The notes below the pieces were generated by a model. That model did not search any database. It was not told where the DNA came from and was given only the letters and a program-made list of their open reading frames with translations. DNA of 64,000 bases from Adenophora triphylla var. japonica (lineage: Eukaryota; Streptophyta; Magnoliopsida; Asterales; Campanulaceae): the NCBI GenBank assembly GCA_022495995.1, contig JAFEMH010000072.1:1116001-1180000 (forward strand), written 5' to 3'. The first letter of the stretch is position 1. Every line of letters starts with the position of its first letter. This document shows, in pieces, positions 56,406 to 64,000 of this stretch. Both the position numbers and the translations under genes were made by a program.

Positions 56406-57072
56406 AAAGACTTGATCTTGAAGGAAGAATCAAGCAGCCCTTCGTGATTTTGAAAGTTATATCTCGCCCAAGATTGAAGACCGGATAGAAAATGGTCTCT
56501 GTTTTCCCTTTGCAATCTAACGGGATTCTCCATCGCAAAATGATCAAAGATGGTGCTTTTAGGTCCAAAATATGCTCTGGGAACAATTGGGACAAGTCTA
56601 GAGTGAAAATGAAATGAAATGGCCAAGCCTTGCTTTTTATTCGAAAATAACCAAATTTCTCGTACAGAATCAGTAAGCCGCACGGCTTCATTTGCCCTCA
56701 AGGCCATGCCGTGGCACGGCTACATTAGCTCCTCTCAAGTAGAAATTTGCAAAGAACCAAAGTTGCTGCCCAAGCGGAGTTTTCACCCCACTTTTTCAAC
56801 CAAAACTCGTACAAAAACATGTCCGTAAGCCATTCAAGCATTTATACACCATTATAAATCATTTTGGCCCATTTTCAGCCCCAATTCCAAGCAAAAAGTC
56901 GCCCCAAGACTCGATAATATGCAAATTGAAAAAGCATGAATTAGAAAAGCAATTAAAATGTAAATACAATGTTTTCGCCCCATCGGCGCCCAAATAAAGC
57001 AAAAATAAACAAAATATGCATAAAAATTGTAAATTGTTTGTTTTTGTTCCCAAATCTATTCTAGAGACCTCC
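56406..57072. other. Spacer between antisense ORFs, shares a motif with the LTR
   Basis: This is upstream of antisense ORF 1. It contains GCCGCACGGCTTCATTTGCC (56677-56696), which matches the doubled motif next to the LTR TATA box, and a diverged second copy (GGCACGGCTACATTAGC, 56713). The rest is AT-rich. Confidence 0.5.
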
Positions 57073-59010
57073 TAGGCCTCCGATTCTTCTTCATCTTCAT
57101 CGCCGCTCGCCGTAGATGCTAGCCTCCTCATCAGTCCTCCCGGTCACTCACATCGTATAAATGGACATTATCGTGCCCATACTCACCAACTGCCTGCATG
57201 TCGCAAGGCTGGGTCCCCGCCCGAGGCATAGCACTCGGGAAGAGTACTCCGAGGCCGGACGAGGTAGACGCCGTGCCCCGACGTGCTGCCGTCTCTTGCG
57301 CGCTGTGCTCCCGCGCATCCGCCGCCGCCTTCGAAGCGCAGCGCCTTCCTCGTAAGAGACCGCACATGTCCTTCCAAACCCCTATTCCCGCCCGACCACC
57401 TATCATAAGTGCGAGCCGGAACCCGAAAAAAAGAAGAGAAAAATCTCGTAAAATCTCAGTAAAATTGCAAAAGCGTAAAATATGAAAGCTAAAAAGGGAA
57501 TAAGACCCTAAGAGTACACTTACAGCTGTCAGGCGGCAAGGTGTACCGGGGCTCCCTAGCATCGGGGACAGTATCCTCATCCTCCTCGGCACTCCATGGA
57601 CCACGTAGGGACAGATGCGCAGGAGGGATCGGCGGGTCAAGAGGGCTCATCCTCCCCATATCCCTGAGTGACCGCCAGCCTTCACTAGCTTCTGTGGCGT
57701 CCTCGTGCGCCGCTCCACAAACACAGCGTAGGGGTGTCCATGTCGGCACACTCCTCCGCAGCCTACGCCGCTCGGTACCTAGCAATCTCATCCTCCGGCG
57801 GTCCTCGGGCCGCAAAGATCCGTGCCGGGAGGGTCGAAGGAGTAATGGCATCTAGCGCTGGGAACATGACCATGCCGCCTCGAGAAACGGTCCCCCAAGT
57901 AGATGACATCACATGTCGCCCCTGTGAGCCACCTCCCTCTCGCCTCGTCACCTCGATAGCATCTCCCAAAGAAAATCTCTCGGATACCGCCCTGTGGGTA
58001 GAAGTCCACTCCATCGTGCCCATCCCTCGTTGATGACCGGCCTCACCATTTTGTAGTCGAAGGTAATCCGGGTCTTCCCCGTGAATTTATCTCTCGCGTC
58101 TCCCCTCCAAAATAACCATAGCAGGGAAGATGGTGACATCACTGGCCGGTTCCAAGGGAAGAACCCGATCACCTCGCAGAAACCAGGCCCGCATGTTCAA
58201 AACATCAAAAGGTCATTCTCTCTTATAAAAGTCTCAAGACAAAGAGAAAGAAAAAAGAAAAGAAAGGAGACTACCTCATGGGCAAAAGAGAAGCAATCCA
58301 TGGAGGCACTATGTTAACTACATTACATATCCAGGGAGAAGTAGAGCTCCCGCCAATCCGGCCTCTCCCCAAGAGACCGCCCCAATCCCATCTACATCCT
58401 CCAGAGAGTCGAGGAGGCAAGTCATAGCTATCGTCCTGCACTAGCAAAAATGGTGACCGATAGCATCAACCATATGAATGCTCTAGCTACAAGGGCCACA
58501 TCATTAGCAAGAAAATTTCCTGTATGGAAGTCTCGGATCGGCCACCTCGACATTCCGTGTTCTTATCCCTGCACCCTTCCTGGATGACGCCTCAAAACCC
58601 GACCAAAGCTCGAAAACTCCTCTCACTGTAACAGTGGTCCTTCCAAGTCACGGCCTCCCGGCTGAACTCGTAAGCTCCGTAATAGCGGTGAAATCGGGCA
58701 GAGTCACCGTCGCCTCTCCCAAATGGGCTCAGGTGAAAGCTATGTGTACTCTGTCCCCACCGTAATCTCATAGGGCCCGGACCAAAGCCCGCTTGCTCTA
58801 GAGGTGATGTGGGACATCCCCTAACCGATAGCCTCTACAAATGCATCCAAGCTCTGGTAGACTCCTCACCAAATGCTGGGATTCATGCCCCATCCTTCTC
58901 AAAGTCTCGGCATCCTCTCGCCAAAGCTTCGACCGCTACCTCCGACGGTCCTCTAGACTTGTTCTCCTCGTAGACAAAGCACATCAAAAAAGAAGCCGCA
59001 CTTCCTATAT
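57073..59010 (-). pseudogene. Tat antisense ORF 2, spliced and decayed
   Basis: Minus-strand, GC-rich coding-like sequence. Pieces: MCFVYEENKSRGPSEVAVEA (about 58980), GERPDWRELYFSLDM (about 58370, homologous to the 36850 and 63560 copies), FFPWNR (58160), MVMFPALDAITPSTLPARIF (57865), an exon ending at GACAGCT|GTAAGT (about 57526), and an exon starting after TTATGATAG near 57400 that reads GGRAGIGVWKDMCGLLRGRR to VSDRED and a TGA (57131). In a shifted frame an acidic tail SGDEDEEESEA ends at about 57073. It is probably the counterpart of the antisense ORF at 36700. Function unknown. Confidence 0.5.
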
Positions 59011-60047
59011 CATTTCAAAAGTATGCATATATTCGAAAGTGCACATATTTTCAAAAAAAAAGAAAAGCATTCATAAAAGTTTTTCTAGCATAACTTTTGC
59101 ATCAAAAACGTGTCTTTCATCACTTGAAACGCGTCATTGCTTTCCTAAAGCACAAAATCACAATTTTTGCACATAAGCATTATTTTTCAAAAAAATGGCA
59201 TGCATGAATCATTTTCATCTTCCAAAATCATGTTTTCTCATTGAAAATCAGGAATTTTGACCTAGTTCTAGCACAAGGCAAGAACTCCGTCTCATATTTT
59301 AAAAAAATTTTTTACTTCATTTTGCGAGAAAAAAGTGAGTCATTCTCATATTTTTCACCAAACAAATTGCACATTGCATATTTTTAGCCTCATAGGTTGT
59401 TCATGCATCTCAAAATCATTCAAAAAAATCATTCAAAAATCCTAAAATTCGGGTCAAGCCCTAAATCATTCAAAATTCAAGCAAAAGCAATCGAATTTGA
59501 GCCAAATAAGATTGCTTACCCCAACCGATCGCGGGTTCGTTGATTTATGCTCCCTTCTCCCCGGTAAGCTCCGATGGAGGCGTAAGGAAGTCATACTTCC
59601 TCTCCGTCCTCACTAGCTCCTTCCTCCTCCTTCTCGCGGCCGCCGAGATGTTTCTCCTCGCTTGCCTTGGTATGGGATTGCCCTCCGGGTCCATTTCAAA
59701 TCAAAGGGAAGCAAAAGGATTGAAGAATTTCGAAATTCTCTCTCTCTTCTCTCTCTCTCGGCTGAAGTGGGCGGCAACAAATGCCCAATGCCCGTTCAAA
59801 ACCTGATTTTAAATAACTGAAAAACAGATTCTAGCCGTACGCTTCTTTTTCTCCATCTCATGCCTAAGGCGGCTTCATTCGCTCCGAGCGTAAATTACAA
59901 TCCTCGCCCGGACCTTCCACTGGGCATGCAATTTCTGTTATCTTTTAACCAAGATAACATCTTTTCAGAAAATATCCCTTATCTCTTTAGCAATCAAGCT
60001 CTATTCCCCACGCTCCGTTAGTTCCGATATAATTGATAACACTAGGC
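59011..60047. other. AT-rich region and possible first exon of the antisense ORF
   Basis: 59011-59520 is AT-rich with CATTTTCA/TTGCACAT repeats. On the minus strand 59694-59545 opens MDPEGNPIPRQARRNISAAA, 49 codons, with a donor-like GGGGTAAGC at about 59517; it may be a first exon of antisense ORF 2. GGCGGCTTCATTCGCTCC (59869) again resembles the LTR motif. No PPT was recognised. Confidence 0.4.
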
Positions 60048-60754
60048 GACAACCTCCGAATTGTCGAATCCTAACTTGTGCTACCTCTATCCGCGAATAG
60101 TGAAGTATGCCCAAGTCATTCAAACTTGTGCTACCTCTATCCGCGAATAGTGAAGTATGCCCAAGTCATTCCAACTTGTGCTACCTCTATCCGCGAATAG
60201 CGAAGTATGCCCAAGTAATTTCAAATTGTGTTACCACTATCCGCGAATAGTGAAGTATGCCTAAGTCATTTCAACTTGTGATACCTCTATCCGCGAATAG
60301 TGACGTACGCTCAAGTCATTCCAAATTGTGCTACCACTATCCGCGAATAGTGACGTATGCCCAATCATTTCAACTTGTGCTACTCTATCCGCGAATAGTG
60401 AAGTATGCCCAAGTCATTCCAAATTGTGCTACCTCTATCCGCGAATAGTGAAGTATGCCCAAGTCATTCCAACTTGTGCTACCTCTATCCGCGAATAGTG
60501 AAGTATGCCCAAGTCATTCCAACTTGTGCCGCCTCTATCCGCGAATAGCGAAGTATGCCCAAGTCATTCCAAATTGTGCTACCACTATCCGCGAATAGTG
60601 ACGCACGCCCAAATCATTTCAACTTGTGCTACCACTATCCGCGAATAGTGACGTACGCTCAAGTTTCCTGCAACTTAAGTTACCTCTATCTCCGTCATAA
60701 AGAGATAGCGCCATAAGCTCTAGCTTCTTCAGTGACAGCCTCCGAATTGTCAAA
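60048..60754. repeat. 50-bp tandem array flanked by a direct repeat
   Basis: Twelve units of 50 bp with CTATCCGCGAATAG (imperfect palindrome) and AAGTATGCCCAAGTCATT, spanning about 60070-60665. The array is framed by GAC(A)-CCTCCGAATTGTC at 60048 and 60734. It is part of the 3' UTR or U3 of the Tat element. Confidence 0.92.
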
Positions 60755-62816
60755 ATCTCAAGGATCCTAGACATCGTTCCTAACTATCTAGTGATGCTTG
60801 AACTACGATCAAGGCTTGATTCCTCCGGGATACGTAGGTAGCCTTTTATAAAAGGTCCAGCCATTCGACCACTTTGGTCACCCCGTTCCTTTGTCACTCC
60901 TCGACAAAGCGCCCCTCATAAAAGTTCAAATATTCGACCACCCGGGTCACTCCTAGCATATCCCCAAAAGGGATCATTTGCTTGACCTCCTAGGGTCATT
61001 TTCTCAAAGAAGAGACCGCTTCTTCCTTCCCCCCAAATGGATCCTAATTCCGAATCTACGGCCCGGCTTGATTCCTCCGGATACGTAGGTAGCCTTCCAA
61101 AAGGTTCACTCACTCGACCACCTCGTCTCCCTGTCCGTCTCGCATTCGCCGATCGGATCCTTTCTATCGACAACCCCACTCGCCTTGCAAGTGACGTTGC
61201 CGAGGGGCTTCGTAAGTACCCAAATCCGCTTCATGCCTTCCTGCTAATTTTCCCGACATTTCGGTAAATTTCCTAAGAATTCCCCTGACCTTCCTAGTGT
61301 TCCTTAAAATGTCCCTGAACAAATTCAAATTTAAAATTAGGGCCGTAAGGGAGCCTTCCTAATTAAGAAAACACGTTTTTCTTAATTAGGGGAAGCTTCT
61401 AGAATGATGCCACCTTGCATGGTTCTAGAATGCCGAGTCATCATGGATAATGCCGCACGGCCTCATTTGCAAAGAGCCTCGCAGCCGCACGGCCATTAGC
61501 CTTATCCGCATCGCCTATAAATAGAGCCCTCTCTCTACCCATTTCAACACACAACAACAACAACACCAACAAATACACACACACAACCAGCCACTCCTGC
61601 ACGTGAAGAATCTCCTTTCAAGGTTCAAGAAGAAGAAGAAGAAGCTCAAGAAGCCATCTCCTCCTCCTAAAGGCCAAAGACCAACCTCCTCCAAGCTCCG
61701 TCCAAAGAATCAAGAAAACGATTGTAACCTCGCACGCCCTACCTTTGCATCCTAATTGCATTATAAATTGCTCATTGCATTGTTCTTTATATTGCTTGGG
61801 ACTGCAGAAGCTTAAAGATCATATCTTTATAATCCCTTCCCTTTTTCATGCATTAAGACCTCATTTGTCATAAAAATGTAGTCTTTTTCATAAAGGTGCA
61901 TCCTTTGCACCTAAAACCCCATTTTCCAATAAAATGTTATCTTTATGCATCATTTGCATATAAAGATCAAATCTTTTTTAATAAAAATGCATCCTTTGCA
62001 TCAAAAACCCCTTTTTCAATGCATCATTTGCATAAAAATCAAATCTTTATGCATCATTTGCATAAAGATCATTTCTTTCAATCAAAAAGCATCATTTGCA
62101 ACCTAAAAATGTCATCTTTTCATTAAAGATTCATTTTTCATCATGCATTTCCCTTTCCCCCAACCTTCGAACGGACCGGTGTAAAAGTTCTCATCTTTGC
62201 ATCGTTCCTTCCATTAAAGGTTCATGATTTCTTTAGGAAAAGGATAACCTTGAACCCTATATCTCCGATTATCGCTTAAGAATGAGTATGAAGCCTCTAT
62301 ACGAGCTCGACCGTCTTAAAGCGTAGGATTGATGGGCTAAGGACATTCCTTCCTAAAGAACCTCATCTTTGACCCAAAAGAGAGTCATTCTCTCGATCAC
62401 GCAAGTCCCGAGGGTCCCGAGGTTTAAAATGCGATGATCATAAGTCATAAGATGAGGACGGGATCATAATCCCAAATACATAAATTCCAAGGAATCCCGA
62501 GCGACAACCAACAAATGGTTTGTACGTCCGGAAGACGACTTGGGACATTCCCTCCTTATTTTCAAACACATGCACACAAAGAAAGCACGCAAGCAAACAC
62601 GATTAATGAAATCTAGGAGACTTGCTCCGGCAAGGCACTTCTGGGTGAACGCCAAACGTTCTTCCCAAGGGGTAACTTAACCTCCGAACCCATAAAACCT
62701 TTTTTTCAAAGTTTTGAGGTAATCAAATGGCGTGGCGACTCCGTTTTTCAAATAACTCTGATGTCTTCAAACTCGCGTGAATTCCAATAAACAAAAATTT
62801 TGGGCACACATTCACA
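60755..62816 (+). repeat. Tat 3' LTR (left boundary uncertain)
   Basis: 61211-62816 matches the 5' LTR. Further left, GATACGTAGGTAGCC (60829, 61081) and GTTGCCGAGGGGCTTCGTAAG (61195) match, in reverse orientation, LTRs A and B, so this part also belongs to the LTR. The end is ...CACATTCACA at 62816. Differences from the 5' LTR include many one- or two-base indels. The true U3 start could lie left of the array. Confidence 0.65.
61358..61523 (+). promoter_or_regulatory. Tat 3' LTR promoter copy: hairpin, HSE-like sites, TATA box
   Basis: The same modules as at 44417: 14-bp hairpin (61358-61371 with 61377-61390), GAAGCTTCTAGAA (61392-61404), TTCTAGAA (61423-61430), GCCGCACGGC motifs and TATAAATA (61516-61523). 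All are kept unchanged although surrounding bases differ. Confidence 0.65.
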
Positions 62817-63299
62817 CTACTGATGACCTAAACGAGATTAAGTCTTCATTGCTTGCTTAAGCTTTATATGAGAAAAGATCCATGCAAATTCATCGAAAGC
62901 AACGAGATGATGATGATGAAAGGGATGTGAGCATATGAGATGCAAGATGCTGGGGAGTTGGTAAGCCCCAATTGGGAAGGATATCAATTGATTTTCTCAC
63001 TCCGATTAGTTTAAATATTAATCATTTTCGAAGAATTAGTGGTTGAGCAGCACAAGTGATCATTTTGGATAAAACCATTTCAATTAAGTGTAACGTGCGC
63101 AAGTGATGTCTCGAGTCTAGCAAGAAAGAGAAAAAAGACTTATATTAAAAATTAGACACTTAACCACTATGTCCAAAATGGACTACAACGACAAATGTCC
63201 AGAAGGACTTAGGTGAAAGAAAAGTACTAGAACTTACGAAGGTTGACTCAAAAGACTATTTTAAAGATAGGTAGCCCCCAGTCTAGCCGCTCTTTGCTG
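62817..63299. other. Sequence after the Tat 3' LTR
   Basis: CTACT follows the LTR; no matching target duplication can be tested because the 5' junction is rearranged. The stretch has GATGATGATGATG and no recognisable gene. It may be a decayed 3' part of the antisense ORF that follows. Confidence 0.4.
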
Positions 63300-64000
63300 T
63301 TGAACCATGCATCTATTCTTTGACGCTGGAGACGCCAAGTTCATCAAATAAAACTCCAACGCCCATACCTGCGAAAGGTAAAAATCCAATCAATCCAGTG
63401 CAAATAAAAGTGTGTGCTCAAAAGAAGAGAGGGAAAGCAAAAAGAGAGCTTATACCTCCGTGGCAAACTCAAGCAAGCATAAGGAGCTCACATGACCCTT
63501 CCTCCTGTACCTATCAAGAGCAAAATAAAGCTCACCACTCGGCCTCTCCCCACGAGACATCTCCGGCCGTCTCCATGTCCTCCAAGGACCTCGCAAGGCA
63601 AAGACCGCCGTCCCTCGCATGTCCAAAGAGCGTGCTCGAGAAAGCAAACCACAAGAAGGCCCCGGCAACTGACGGCGCCTATCCTCTCCTCCCCACCTCA
63701 TAGCTCGCAATGGTCTCCACAATCTTGCCGTAGACCACGGCATACTCCATCCCCATCCCCTTTTGGGAATAGGGAAAATCCGTAAGAGCTCGCAGACGGC
63801 ATCGCTGTAGCCATCCCGCCACTCAATGCCGCGTCCATTAAAGGACAGCCCGCGATCGCGCGTAATCGGGAGGGCGTAACCGTAGCCTCGCCCGTAAGAA
63901 GTGGAAGGTGCGGGTCGCGTCCCACCAAAGGCCGCGCCGCAGCAAACATCAAGCTCTTGCTCTTAGGGGAACTTGACCAGTCCCTCAAGCACTCGACGAA
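63300..64000 (-). pseudogene. Antisense ORF of a third Tat-like copy, 5' end outside the window
   Basis: On the minus strand: coding-like sequence from the window edge (SSPKSKSLMFAAARPLVGRD near 63970; EYAVVYGKIVETIASYE near 63735), then GERPSGELYFALDRYRRKGH (about 63570), a donor ACGGAG|GTATAAGC (about 63455), an intron and TTTCGCAG|GTATGGGCGTTGGAGTTT (63371). It matches the copy at 36700-37040 exon by exon and keeps both splice sites. After the acceptor it diverges (FYLMNLASPASKN, stop). Unlike the 36700 copy it retains about 300 bp of upstream coding sequence. Confidence 0.6.

Larger units (their letters stand above)
44272..62816 (+). mobile_element. Tat/Ogre-like Ty3/gypsy retrotransposon, plus strand
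   Basis: Direct repeats 44272-45883 and 61211-62816 are the comparable LTR parts. The PBS TGGCGACTCCGCTGGGGA follows the first. Inside are decayed protease, G-patch-like, RT, RNase H and integrase regions in gypsy order, then two antisense ORF regions and a 50-bp tandem array before the 3' LTR. The G-patch-like domain, the large size and the antisense ORFs fit the Tat/Ogre lineage. All frames are heavily shifted. The 5' LTR lacks the left portion seen in the 3' LTR, so the left edge is a rearranged junction. Confidence 0.8.

Noticed and set aside
60070..60665. Regular 50-bp repeats resembling a CRISPR array
   Set aside because: Units are near-identical end to end with no unique spacers, no cas genes, and a plant context.

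Overview
This window looks like repeat-dense, probably intergenic, nuclear DNA of a flowering plant, most likely a eudicot. I recognise no host gene, rRNA, functional tRNA gene or CRISPR array. Nearly everything I can assign is a transposable element or a fragment of one. The evidence is Ty1/copia and Ty3/gypsy (chromovirus and Tat/Ogre-like) LTR elements, a PIF/Harbinger element, Stowaway-type MITEs (ends CTCCCTCCGTCCC, TA target duplication), a MULE-like element and Helitron-like units. All large coding regions carry stops or frameshifts, so I list them as pseudogenes.

Layout. 1-4266: 3' part of a degenerate plus-strand copia element (Copia-1) with a MITE in its integrase. 5060-14055: a PIF/Harbinger element with TAA target duplications and Myb/SANT-like plus DDE regions, split by a complete minus-strand copia element (Copia-2, 7463-13718, target duplication ATTTG). 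14165-14452: a second MITE. 16164-about 26920: three tandem Helitron-like units. The first contains a MITE that itself holds a 956-bp MULE-like element, and a complete minus-strand copia element (Copia-3, 18183-25164, target duplication AAATA, LTRs identical by eye). 27066-33777: a minus-strand chromovirus-type element with a nearly non-coding interior, its right LTR cut off by the next insertion. 33778-about 44271: minus-strand Tat/Ogre-like LTR material with several tandem arrays and an antisense ORF. 44272-62816: a plus-strand Tat/Ogre-like element with LTRs, PBS, decayed protease, G-patch-like, RT, RNase H and integrase regions, and two antisense ORF regions between pol and the 3' LTR. 62817-64000: the start of another Tat-like copy.

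The order of events can be read from the nesting: MULE in MITE in Helitron-like unit, Copia-3 in Helitron-like unit, Copia-2 in Harbinger, and Tat LTR in chromovirus LTR.

The most unusual signal is beside the Copia-3 primer-binding site (24592-24660). The match to initiator tRNA-Met continues for about 50 nt, through the T arm and the complete anticodon stem-loop, instead of stopping after 12-18 nt. It is followed by a perfect inverted copy, giving a 24-bp stem whose loop is the tRNA anticodon loop. This is what one expects if plus-strand strong-stop synthesis ran through the tRNA, snapped back on the anticodon hairpin and primed itself. Other points are palindrome clusters of one style in LTRs of unrelated elements, a hairpin plus perfect three-unit heat-shock-element match upstream of the Tat TATA box, and a PBS-like sequence inside Tat U5. 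All identifications are from reading the sequence and from memory of families; no database search was possible.
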